Source: Luffa acutangula (lineage: Eukaryota > Streptophyta > Magnoliopsida > Cucurbitales > Cucurbitaceae). Taken from it: a DNA stretch of 64,000 bases. The position numbers and the translations under genes are program-made. The notes beneath the pieces were generated by a model. The model saw nothing but the letters and a program-made list of their open reading frames with translations, made no database searches and had not been told where the DNA came from. The stretch covers positions 45,692,781 to 45,756,780 of the forward strand of contig CM072098.1 of NCBI GenBank assembly GCA_036850905.1, written 5' to 3'. Position 1 is the first letter of the stretch, and each line of letters starts with the position of its first letter. Of this stretch, positions 1 through 9,411 are shown one piece after another.

Positions 1-450
1 ACGTGACGACATGGAATTCTCCGGGGACGACCATCGCTAGGAATGTTTAAGCACTACCTCTGTCTGCTGCATGCTTCCAATCTCGCTTTGTCAAACTTCG
101 CCCTTTAATTCCTGTACTTGTACTTTCCCTTCCAATTAATGAAATAGGCCATGGCCTTTTTTATCTTTCAACGCTCTTGCCTACCTCGAATAACCTTTGG
201 GATTACTAAGAAAAACTCCAACAGGATAGGCGAAACCGGGGCGATCTGGGGCACCAAGGACCGAATGGAGGCTACCGGGCTCGGCCCGCGCAAATGGGCC
301 GAATGGTCCGCCTCGGCTTTTTGCCGAGGCCGACCATATGGGTCGAACCATTCTGGCTCGACCCTTTAGTCCGGTCTTTCGGTCCTACCCCTGCCCGACT
401 GTCCTCGTCAGCTCCTTGTCCATCTGCGTGGTCCAAGATCACCTATAACA
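1..450 (-). repeat. 3' LTR of the gypsy-type element, partial
   Basis: On the minus strand the LTR begins at 450 with TGTTATAGGTGATC. Bases about 225-450 are clearly homologous to 7780-7997 of the solo LTR, including a hairpin built on CCTCGGC/GCCGAGG near 308-332. Bases 1-225 do not align by eye with either other LTR, so this part may be diverged or a different insertion. The far end is not in the window. Confidence 0.6.
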
Positions 451-454
451 TTAA

Positions 455-466
455 GCCCCCACTCTT
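455..466 (-). other. Polypurine tract upstream of the 3' LTR
   Basis: On the minus strand the bases AAGAGTGGGGGC lie four bases before the LTR start at 450. A G-rich purine run at this place is the expected primer for plus-strand DNA synthesis in LTR retrotransposons. Confidence 0.6.
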
Positions 467-1085
467 GAATTGGGATTCAGGTGCGACTTTCATGCTATAG
501 GCCGAGCCCCCTAAGCCTAATTTAAGAGTATAACTCTCGTCTCGTGTTGACTTTTGTATGACCTCTTTGTTATCCTGCAAGATAGGGCGAGCTGTGCAAA
601 CTAAAAATTCCCTGAGTAGGGACTAGGCGAAACGGAAATGAGAAGAGTGATATGTTACAAAAGTGGCCGGAGGGCCCCTTTTCACCTTAGCAAAAAGGTC
701 ATTCTTAATCCACTCCTACCCTCAGCCTCCCCTCAAAACATGCCCCTATCATGCCAAGAATCGTAACTTTGGAGGAAACAAGAACAAGCTCATACCTGGC
801 TCTTGAAGGGAGAAGCGTACCCCCGTCATGTGCAATTGACTTAGCGCGCCCCTGGGCTGGCTTCCTTGCCCGAGCAAAGTAAGTAGACTCACTTGCCCTC
901 CATTTTAGCTCACAGTTGAGCGTTCCCTCAATCACGCCCCTGGACCATTCCCAACATCAGGGTGCTCGGCCTCGGCCTTGGCATGAGGTCGAGCGCTCGT
1001 TTTCTACATAGTTCGCAAGACCTGTTCACCTACAACCAATGCAGAAGCCCGGAAAGTCCCTGGACCCTCGCTCGGGCGTAACGTT
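467..1085. other. Non-coding 3' internal region of the gypsy-type element
   Basis: No convincing coding region. It lies between the polypurine tract and the 85-bp array and includes one copy of the GC-rich word GCTCGGCCTCGGCC at 964-977. It probably belongs to the long 3' untranslated part that Tat-like gypsy elements carry. Confidence 0.4.
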
Positions 1086-2402
1086 CATCCCAGGGGTGCG
1101 TAAACTCTTCTGGGGAAAGGTGCTTGGGGAGGCCAAGGAATTTCCCGAGCCTCTCTTCAAGCATAATGCTCATCCCAGGGGTGCGTACACTCTTCTGGGG
1201 AAAGGTGCTTGGGGAGGCCAAGGAATTTCCCGAGCCTCTCTTCAAGCATAGTGCTCATCCCAGGGGTGCGTACACTCTTCTGGGGAAAGGTGCTTGGGGA
1301 GGCCAAGGAATTTCCCGAGCCTCTCTTCAAGCATAATGTTCATCCCAGGGGTGCGTACACTCTTCTGGGGAAAGGTGCTTGGGGAGGCCAAGGAATTTCC
1401 CGAGCCTCTCTTCAAGCATAATGTTCATCCCAGGGGTGCGTACACTCTTCTGGGGAAAGGTGCTTGGGGAGGCCAAGGAATTTCCCGAGCCTCTCTTCAA
1501 GCATAGTGCTCATCCCAGGGGTGCGTACACTCTTCTGGGGAAAGGTGCTTGGGGAGGCCAAGGAATTTCCCGAGCCTCTCTTCAAGCATAATGCTCATCC
1601 CAGGGGTGCGTACACTCTTCTGGGGAAAGGTGCTTGGGGAGGCCAAGGAATTTCCCGAGCCTCTCTTCAAGCATAGTGCTCATCCCAGGGGTGCGTACAC
1701 TCTTCTGGGGAAAGGTGCTTGAGGAGGCCAAGGAATTTCCCGAGCCTCTCTTCAAGCATAGTGCTCATCCCAGGGGTGCGTACACTCTTCTGGGGAAAGG
1801 TGCTTGGGGAGGCCAAGGAATTTCCCGAGCCTCTCTTCAAGCATAGTGTTCATCCCAGGGGTGCGTTCACTCTTCTGGGGAAAGGTGCTTGGGGAGGCCA
1901 AGGAATTTCCCGAGCCTCTCTTCAAGCATAATGTTCATCCCAGGGGTGCGTACACTCTTCTGGGGAAAGGTGCTTGGGGAGGCCAAGAAATTTCCCGAGC
2001 CTCTCTTCAAGCATAATGCTCATCCCAGGGGTGCGTACACTCTTCTGGGGAAAGGTGCTTGGGGAGGCCAAGGAATTTCCCGAGCCTCTCTTCAAGCATA
2101 GTGCTCATCCCAGGGGTGCGTACACTCTTCTGGGGAAAGGTGCTTGGGGAGGCCAAGGAATTTTCCGAGCCTCTCTTCAAGCATAGTGTTCATCCCAGGG
2201 GTGCGTTCACTCTTCTGGGGAAAGGTGCTTGGGGAGGCCAAGGAATTTCCCGAGCCTCTCTTCAAGCATAATGTTCATCCCAGGGGTGCGTACACTCTTC
2301 TGGGGAAAGGTGCTTGGGGAGGCCAAGGAATTTCCCGAGCCTCTCTTCAAGCATAATGCTCATCCTAGGGGTGCGTACACTCTCCTGGGGAAAGGTGCTT
2401 GG
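1086..2402. repeat. Tandem array, 85-bp unit, 15 full copies plus a 42-bp partial
   Basis: Each unit starts CATCCCAGGGGTGCGTACAC and ends GCATAATGCT or a close variant. Units begin at 1086, 1171, 1256 and so on to 2361 with no insertion or deletion, and copies differ by only a few substitutions. Because 85 is not a multiple of three, the same 70-residue reading frame reappears in shifting frames, which argues against coding. Variant bases show a four-unit (340-bp) higher-order duplication: units 8-11 match units 12-15 at the variant sites, including the shared GTGCGTTC in units 10 and 14. Tandem arrays between pol and the 3' LTR are known from Tat/Ogre-type gypsy elements. Confidence 0.95.
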
Positions 2403-2507
2403 AAACTTTATGAAACGAAATTCTTTATTTCAGATCAACAAACTGATTACAAAAAATAACGAAAGCTGAAAGTGATCCCGGAGGACTGAAAACATAGTAA
2501 AACTAAA

Positions 2508-4719
2508 CTAAAGCTCCATTGGGAGGGGAAAACTAGCCTCTTCATGTGCTCGGCCTCGGCCATATCCCGAGGCTGGCGTTGCCTGAATCCTTCTGTCAAC
2601 GCTTTTGAGGGCCATGAAGTAGCATTCTCTAGACATCTTCTGCTCGCCATACACTGCTCCAACGCCTTTCTCTGTTGGGAACTTCAAGACTTGGTGGTAG
2701 GTTGAAGCTACAGCCTTGAGCCCGTGCAGGGTGGGTCGTCCCAAGATGGCGTTATATGCCGGGACGCAATCAACCACCAAGAAATTGATCATCCTCGTTA
2801 TGGCATGCGATCCCTCTCCAAACGTTACCGGTAACTCTACACTCCCTCTCAGGCTGACTTTTTCTCCGCCACGGCGTAAGACTCGGCTTTAGGTGTTCAT
2901 TCCCCAGCCTCATGGCGTCGAACGCGGTAGCCGAGAGTACATCAGCAGAACTTCCTCCATCAACGAGGATTCGGTGAACCTTTGCGTTGGCGATCGTCAG
3001 AGCAACTACTAATGCATCATTGTGCGGGTGACGCACTCCTGTGGCCTCCCCCTCTGTAAACTCCAACCTGGGTGAGTTTTTATCAAGATGGAGTGAGTAC
3101 ATATCTCGCCCATCGGGCTCGTGTTGCGCCTCCCGAACGGCAGCCTTTCGTTTCCTACCTGACTCCCCTCCCGAGGGTCCCCCTAAAATGGTTCGAATCT
3201 CCAGTGGTGGGTTGGCACCGCCCTTGCCTTGGTCTGCTGGTAGCGGCCTTTTGCCTCTATCGTTTCCCACGAACTCCTTGAGGTAACCTTCTCTGATCAG
3301 GGTTTCTATCTCATCTCGCAGCTGGATGCACTCTCGGGTTGTGTGGCCGTGATCTCCATGGAACATGCAGTACTTGTTTCGGTTTCTCCTGTCGGGATCC
3401 GACCTCAACTTCTCCGGTCGTTTCAGCAGATTCGTGTCCTGTACCGCGGCTAAGACCTGTTCAAGTGAAGTTGTCAGTGGCGTGTACCTGTCGTACCTGG
3501 ATTTAGGCTCTGCTCGACTTTGCAGCTCCCTGGCATCTGGTCGGCCTCGGCCATTGGCCGTGGAGTGTTCTGGTCGGCCTCGGCCCTTTCCCTCGGCCTG
3601 GTGCCGCTTTCCTTTGTCTTCGCGGCGTCGGTCCGGCATTGTTACCCCCCGACTCTCTCTTTCTTCCTGCTTAGATTTCAACAGTTCCTCAGCACTTATA
3701 TATCTTTGAGCCCGGGTCATGAACTCAACGTACGTTCGTGGCTGGCTTTCCCCAATTGAATTGAGTAGCCTTTCGTCCTGCAACCCTGAAATCACAGCAG
3801 TTAAGGCAACTCCATCATCATAACGTTCCACCTGCAAAACCTCGTTACTAAATCTGTTAATATAATCCCTTAGGCTCTCCCGGGGCCCCTGTTTTACTGT
3901 CAGCAAGTTGATTTGGGGCTTCTGTCGACTACGGGCCCCCAGGAACTGCGTGACAAACACTCGGGCCAGTTCTCTGAACGAGCCTATTGACCTTCGCGGG
4001 ACCTTCCCGAACCACTGCCTCGCTAAACCTGTGAGTGTGAGTGCAAAGGCTCGGCACCTTGTTGCTTCGTTTGCCCCATGAAAGTCCATCCAAGTTTGGT
4101 ATGCATCTAGGTGCTGTTTCGGATCTTTTTTCCCATCGTACTGCGGGAAGTTCGGCACCCTGAATTTGTGCGGCACCTCCCCTTTCATAATCTCATCAGT
4201 GAAGACTGGCCCTTCTTGCCCAATCAAATCTTCTATATCCTCATTCTCTGCCTTCTTTTGGGAGGTTTGGTGACTAGCCTCCCCTTGTGGCCAACCGGAT
4301 ACCTCTCGCTCCTTTCGACCCTGCTCGGCCTCGGACTTTGGCCGAGGCTCAAACCTGCCATTGTTTCCTGTATACTTACCTGGTGCTTGGGTTAGCGGAG
4401 AACCCCTGCGGACCTTCTTGCGGCTCGGCCCGGCCTCCTTCTGAACCCGGTCATCCCCGGGAGGTGGCATCCGGCTGGTCACGCTTTCTGAATCTCCCAC
4501 CTCCTCGTCGGCTATGCCCTTACCCTTCTTTGGGTCTCTGTGTGGATGCTCTTCCTCATGCCCGGCAAGATCAGGCTTTTTCAGCAGAGTGAGGATTTCA
4601 GCCAAGTTCTGCCCCATCTCGTTCATCCTCCCCTTCATCTCCGCGATCTCAGTTTCTTGGGCCTCGAGCCGTATCAGAGGATTCGGCTCACCCGTGATCA
4701 GTTGATTCTCGTTCTCCAT
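2508..4719 (-). pseudogene. gag: Gag and aspartic protease remnant of a Ty3/gypsy-type retrotransposon
   Basis: I place the start at 4717-4719, where the protein begins MENENQLITGEPN; the frame is open further upstream but that part is leader and LTR. A retrotransposon Gag domain covers about residues 190-300, with RQWFGKVPRRSIGSF and the LRDYINRF block. A Cys/His-rich segment (YCMFHGDHGHTTREC) follows near residue 450. The retropepsin-like active site reads VDGGSSADVL, with the usual DTG/DSG replaced by DGG as in many plant gypsy copies. The frame shifts around 2875-2890 and ends at 2770, while the rest of the protease fold (FLVVDCVPAYNAILGRPT) continues in another frame to a stop at 2508. 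There is no pol beyond the protease. It is flanked by a primer-binding site upstream and the 85-bp array downstream. The product could not be made intact. Confidence 0.85.
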
Positions 4720-4759
4720 TGTACTTGCTTGTTGCCTACAGCGTTTGCTCGTCAACTCT

Positions 4760-4777
4760 TCCCCACAGACGGCGCCA
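4760..4777 (-). other. Primer-binding site
   Basis: The minus strand reads TGGCGCCGTCTGTGGGGA two bases inside the LTR end at 4780. A start of TGGCGCC pairs with the acceptor end of a tRNA ending GGCGCCA, and this kind of site is typical of Tat-like plant gypsy elements. I cannot name the tRNA with certainty. Confidence 0.7.
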
Positions 4778-4779
4778 AC

Positions 4780-5268
4780 TGTTGATGGTTGAATTCTGCT
4801 TAGGGAATTGCCCTTCGCTCCACGCAACGATCAGCAGTGAATTTTGTAAGGAAGCGGGAAGAGCGTGACCTGCAAATCAAACAAACGCTGCACACCGGTG
4901 TGGTGTAGACCACGCGCGCTCTGATGCTTAAGTTAGTCACTAGCCGAAGAACAAGTAGAGTGTATTTAGGGTTAAGTTTTGCATACCTGTCTGCGTTGGT
5001 GGTCTCTCCTTTTGTAAGTCCCCTTAGGGTTTCGGCTGCTCATCACCGGAGCGCTCATGGGCCTTTGGCCCTGGTCGGCCTCGGCATTGGGCCGAGGCCG
5101 ACCACTTGCTCGGCCTCTCCCTTGGGATGAGGCCGAGCATCATGTCTGGAGGGCCGGGTTGGGCTCCGGCCCTTCGGCCTTCTTCTCCTTGGCCTCTTCT
5201 AGCTTCTGGGCCGATTCACCGGGGCCCATCCTGCACAAAATATCACAGAACAATTTCTGCCCATAACA
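4780..5268 (-). repeat. 5' LTR of the gypsy-type element (489 bp)
   Basis: Bounded on the plus strand by TGTTGATGG at 4780 and CCATAACA at 5268, giving TGTT...AACA ends. Bases 4860-4945 match 7525-7605 of the solo LTR, including CACACCGGTGTGGTG. It holds two GC-rich hairpins: a 13-bp perfect stem at 5073-5085/5091-5103 and a 10-bp stem at 5108-5117/5129-5138. Confidence 0.75.
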
Positions 5269-5370
5269 AGAATAATGTTTAATTTAATTTGAAGGACTAA
5301 CTTATATATTTATAAGTAGGACTTTTTTTAAATGGTAGTAGTGGTTAAAGATGTTCCGTTTTTATATTTA

Positions 5371-6296
5371 TACTATATATAAAAGGGGCTAAGAGGGGAG
5401 AATCTTTGTCTTCCTATTTTGCCCTTACATTTTTAATAAATTCCCACTTTGTCCTTCAATGATAGGACATGACTTTTCGAGTTGAGGTGTCCGTTGAGAG
5501 AAATGTTGAATAGTTGCAATGTATACTTGTAGGACATGACTATTCAAATTATGATATGACTCTTTGAATGTATGTGTCTGTTCATTCAAATGCGTGCAAT
5601 TAATATCGACAAGACGTGACTATTAGGTGCATGTGGTTATACATCAATAGATGCATTCATTCGTGTATGAATACAATCCATGTATAAAAGCATTGAACTA
5701 TGTTATATAATTATTTTATTCGAGTTAGTTCTTCATTTATTGTCTTCCATGTGTTATTTTCATAGATAAGTGACTTTTTGTAAAGCATGTTGAGATTCAT
5801 GAATTTCGTAGTTATATTATTTGTATCTTTAGATTCAAGAGTTGTTATTTCATGAATTGCACCAAGGTCCTCTGAGAGATTTTGATCCAGTGCAAGTGGT
5901 TACACAACAGGACAGGGTATTCTTTCTTGTATGGTTGTAATTTAGACGGTATATGTGAAACATCATGAAAAATATGAAATCATTAAAATGAAAATTTCTG
6001 GCCATATATGTTTTACAATATCAAAATATTAACATGTCATTTAATAAATTAATTATTTGCATAAAATTTCACTTTGTATTATACATAGGAATTTTCATGA
6101 AAAAGTGATAACATGAGAACATTAAAATAATTCTTGCAATGAGTAACTTTTAAAAATTTACAAAAACTATATAATATTTACATTATTAAAAAAACTATAT
6201 AATATTTACTTATTACATATTAAAAACGTATTATTTTCTCTTATTTTAATTTAAAACTACAATATTTAACGTGCAATGCACGTGTTTCTCGACTAG
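5371..6296 (+). mobile_element. Non-autonomous Helitron
   Basis: The 3' end has the Helitron signature: a perfect hairpin ACGTGC-AAT-GCACGT at 6269-6283, then nine bases, then CTAG at 6293-6296, followed by T. The 5' end begins near 5371 with TACTATATATAAAAGG after an A, close to the TC-start seen in plant Helitrons but with the second base changed. The 926-bp interior is AT-rich with no coding region, so it lacks the Rep/helicase protein. Confidence 0.7.
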
Positions 6297-6409
6297 TAAT
6301 ATTCAAAGGGATTATTTAAACATATCTAACCTAGTTTAAGAAAATAATTAAAAAAAAAAAACAAAAATCAAATATTATTTACAAAACTAATCTAAATATT
6401 AGTGTTTGG

Positions 6410-6514
6410 CATGCCAACAAGAGCTTAGCTCAACTGACATAAAATTGAACTAATAACCACAAGGTCTTTGGTTTGAATCTTTCTCCCTCACATATTGTAA
6501 AAAAAAAAAAAAAG
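6410..6514 (+). repeat. tRNA-derived SINE copy
   Basis: The copy starts GCCAACAAGAGCTTAGCTC. An A-box-like TAGCTCAACTGACA is followed about 30 bases later by a B-box-like GGTTTGAATCT and ends CACATATTGT plus a run of 15 A. The same head and B box recur at many places in the window in both orientations. Confidence 0.65.
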
Positions 6515-6971
6515 CACTTTTATCTTTATAAATTTCCATTTTTAGATTTATATAAGTAATGGTGAAACATTAAATTCTTGTTTTATTTATAAAAACAAAT
6601 AGAGTTGAGTGGATTTCGGTAAGAGAGAGAGGAAAAAAAGAAAGAAAGAAAGAAGAAGAATGAAAAAAAAATAATAATAATAATAAAAATAAAAAAAAAT
6701 AAAAAACACTAAAATTGTTGTATTTGTAAACCAAAGCGAGTATGACATCTACCTTAATTAAAAGAGTTATTTTAAAATGACCATAAATCTAAAAGTTCTT
6801 GCAACTCATTTATGACAAATTCTGATATTGGGTTAAAATGTCTACTTTAATGGGCCTTTCCCGGCTGAAGCCCACGTTTCCAAATCGTATTTCTGAGGCC
6901 CAATATTTGTGATTATTTCAGCCCATGGAGGACAATTAAAAGCCCGTAGACTATACTGCTAGCCCAACTAA
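6515..6971. other. Intergenic, low-complexity AT- and GA-rich DNA
   Basis: Contains GA-rich and AAT-rich microsatellite-like stretches at about 6605-6710 and no gene that I can support. Confidence 0.5.
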
Positions 6972-7257
6972 GAGTCCGTTTTGAATAGATTTTAATTTAA
7001 ATGTTTTTCAATAATGTATTTTTAAAAAAACATTTTGTATAAAAACTGTTTAGAATTTAAACACGCATATGTTTGGTTGCATTTTCTTATAGGTGTTTTT
7101 ATACCCAAGTCATTGTATACCTAAAAACTCTTTTTATCAAAGTTGGTTTCGAGTGTTTCTCTTAAAATGGTTTATTTATCAATCACATTTTCTCATAAGT
7201 CTTTTTTAGTGGTTGCCAAACACTAGAAATTTTTTCAAAATTAAACCAAACACACCC
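6972..7257. mobile_element. Tourist-like MITE (286 bp)
   Basis: Starts GAGTCCGTTTTGAATAG and ends ACCAAACACACCC, roughly inverted copies of each other, and is flanked by TAA on both sides (6969-6971 and 7258-7260), the target size of PIF/Harbinger elements. The interior has the same order of blocks as 58294-58652. Confidence 0.65.
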
Positions 7258-7437
7258 TAAGTTTCAAATGTAATAGAAGTGTTTGATGATTAGGATGGAA
7301 CCATCAACCAGTTAAGCAATGCTCGTGTCAACAAATATGATAGAAGTGTGGAGAGGCTTTTGATTCTTAAATCGAGTAAAATGCATGATTTCTGGTTGAT
7401 TTCTTAGCATGTTAGTATGAGAGTCGAGTCGTTTATG

Positions 7438-7997
7438 TAATCTATTGATGGTCGATTTTGGCCAGAGGATCTCACCTGACCTTCGCGTGCCACCAACCGT
7501 AAATTTGTAGATAAGGGGGGAAGACGTGGCCTGCAAGACAGTAAACCTGCACACCGGTGTGGTGCTCGCCACACCGGCTCCGATGCTTAAGTCAGCAAAC
7601 AGAACGGTATGGAGTGGAAAAGTAAGAGCAAGAGGAGAGAGTAGAGAGTATAGAATACAGTTTAGGGATAGAATTCGGGATCCCCTCTTCAGTGGCGAAG
7701 AGGGATGTAAATACCTGCTCATCCTCCTAGGGTTTTTAGGGATTCGGAGGCGTTTTAGGTCAAACCAGACGAAACCGAGGCGGCCAAAGGCGGTGGGGAC
7801 CAAACGGCATCGAACGGACTCGGCTCGCGCAATCGGGCCGAATGGCCGGCCTCGGCCTTTTGCCGAGGCCGACCATATGGGTCGGGCCATGTTAGCCCGA
7901 CCCTTTGGCCCGGTCTTCCTCTGGGTCAGTCTTTTGGTCCTACATCTGCCCGTTTGTCCTCGTCAGCTCCTTGTGTGGTCCAAAATCACCTATAACA
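7438..7997 (-). mobile_element. Solo LTR related to the gypsy-type element
   Basis: Homologous to the right LTR over 7445-7605 (including CACACCGGTGTGGTG) and to the left LTR over 7780-7997. On the minus strand it begins TGTTATAGGTGATTTTGG. It is flanked by TTATG at 7433-7437 and 7998-8002, consistent with a 5-bp target duplication, and no internal sequence lies beside it. Unequal recombination between LTRs is the usual origin of such copies. Long open frames here on both strands are a by-product of GC content. Confidence 0.75.
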
Positions 7998-8208
7998 TTA
8001 TGTTATCAACTCTTTTCTTGCTAACCTTACTAATATCTCTTGTATAATAAACTTCTTTAGCATTATTGACTGGATCTTTAATTTAAGCTTATATGCCTAT
8101 ATGGTGAAGATTACAGGTAGGAATGCAGATTGTTGTAAGCAAATTAAAGTTGTAGTAGTAATGAATAGAAGAAATGACAAAACACGAGTCCACTTTTTCT
8201 CTTACAAA

Positions 8209-8865
8209 TGTAAGGGACTACTGGACACCCACATATCTCCACAATGGTATGATATTGTCCACTTTGGGCATAAGCCCTCATGGCTTTGCTTTTGGATCAC
8301 CCCAAAAGGCCTCATACCAATGGAGATACTAGTCCTCCCTTATATACCCATGATCATCCCCTTATCTAGCCGATGTGGGACTTTGGACGCACTCCCAACA
8401 ATCCTCCCCTCGAATAAAGTACCACCGAGCCTCCCCTCAAATAGTCATCTATCCGTCCAACTCTCTAGGCTTCACCGCTTTACCGAGAGTTCTTACTCTT
8501 ATCTAGGACGACTCCTCTTCTTCGGAGTATACCCGTCCACCCAGAGCTCAACCACGGACCTCCACCATGACTATTATAAGGCTCACAACTTATTTGTTCG
8601 GAACCCGAGGATTCCACCCAACCCGAGGATTCCACCCAACACGGCTACTCCCGGGGCATGGCTCTGATACCACTTGTAAGGGACTACCGGACACCCACAT
8701 ATCTCCACAATGGTATGATATTGTCCACTTTGGCATAAGCCCTCATGGCTTTGCTTTTGGATCACCCCAAAAGGCTTCATACCAATGGAGATACTAGTCC
8801 TCCCTTATATACCCATGATCATCCCCTTATCTAGCCGATGTGGGACTTTGGACGCACTCCCAACA
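8209..8865 (-). mobile_element. Complete TRIM retrotransposon
   Basis: Two near-identical LTRs, 8209-8400 (192 bp) and 8675-8865 (191 bp), flank a 274-bp interior. On the minus strand the LTR starts TGTTGGGAGTGCGTCC and carries GTATATAAGG as a TATA-like promoter. The primer-binding site TGGTATCAGAGC (8661-8672) fits initiator tRNA-Met, and a purine tract GAGGGGAGGAT sits just before the second LTR. There is no coding capacity. The 5-bp flanks (ACAAA and ATATT) do not match. Interior bases near 8606-8640 hold a 16-bp tandem repeat. Confidence 0.9.
8661..8672 (-). other. Primer-binding site of the TRIM element
   Basis: The minus strand reads TGGTATCAGAGC, the standard match to the 3' end of plant initiator tRNA-Met, two bases from the LTR boundary at 8675. 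Confidence 0.9.
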
Positions 8866-9243
8866 ATATTGGCAAAATATTAGAAGTGCCTTTGTCCCAC
8901 ATCGGAAAGGTTCAAGGAAGTGATGGGCTCCAAGTACTATAAAAGGAGCCTATGGCTTTGGTTTCAAAGCATCCCATTTCAGAATCACTTTAAGCTTGTA
9001 TACTCTAGTAGTGTGAGTGATATAAAGCTTTGAGAGAGTGTGTTCTTGTAATTGGGGTCGGGGAGAGAATTCTGTGTGATTGTAACAATTTTTCACATAG
9101 TGGATTTCTTTCTGTGAGCCGTGGTTTTTTCTCCGCTTTGGAGTTTCCACGTAAATTCTTGTGTTTCTTATTTTGTTGCTTTATTTTAATTTCTCTACTA
9201 TTTTCTGCTTATTCCTGCGGTAGAATTGGGGTTTTTCCCAACA
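8866..9243 (+). repeat. 5' LTR of the copia-type element
   Basis: Matches 10630-10844 over its first 200 or so bases and ends CCCAACA just before the primer-binding site. The expected TGTTGGGTTT start is replaced by ATAT at the junction with the TRIM element. Confidence 0.8.
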
Positions 9244-9411
9244 TAGTGGTATCAGAGCTTTAGGTTTGTAGTTTCTTGATTTCTGAGTATGCTCTGTGGT
9301 TGCAGCTTTGTCTGACCTTCCACATCAGAAAAGATTTCTAGAAACAAACTTGGGTGTTGTGAATAGTGTGGGTTGTTCACTATTTGCAGATTAGCTAGGA
9401 GTGAGGCAGAA

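Larger units (their letters stand above)
1..5268 (-). mobile_element. Non-autonomous Ty3/gypsy-type LTR retrotransposon (gag plus broken protease only), left end off the window
   Basis: Read on the minus strand the parts run in retrotransposon order: LTR (5268-4780), primer-binding site (4777-4760), gag and aspartic protease remnant (4719-2508), an 85-bp tandem array (2402-1086), an untranslated stretch, a purine tract (about 466-455) and a second LTR from 450 leftwards. No reverse transcriptase, RNase H or integrase is visible, so it would depend on enzymes from another element. This layout matches the TR-GAG class described in plants. The bases after 5268 are AGAAT; the other target-site copy would lie outside the window. 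The segment is much richer in GC than its AT-rich surroundings. Confidence 0.8.

Noticed and set aside
1086..2402. CRISPR-like array
   Set aside because: The whole 85-bp unit is repeated without unique spacers, in a plant retrotransposon.
1039..2459. Fifteen overlapping 70-residue open frames
   Set aside because: They come from the 85-bp tandem array shifting frame each unit; codon structure is not kept and the array lies in an untranslated part of a retrotransposon.
7312..8047. Open frames of 173 and 192 residues on opposite strands
   Set aside because: Both lie across the solo LTR and have no known domain; they overlap each other and reflect GC-rich LTR sequence.
8101..8667. 188-residue open frame
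   Set aside because: It covers one LTR and the interior of the TRIM element, which has no coding capacity in this family.
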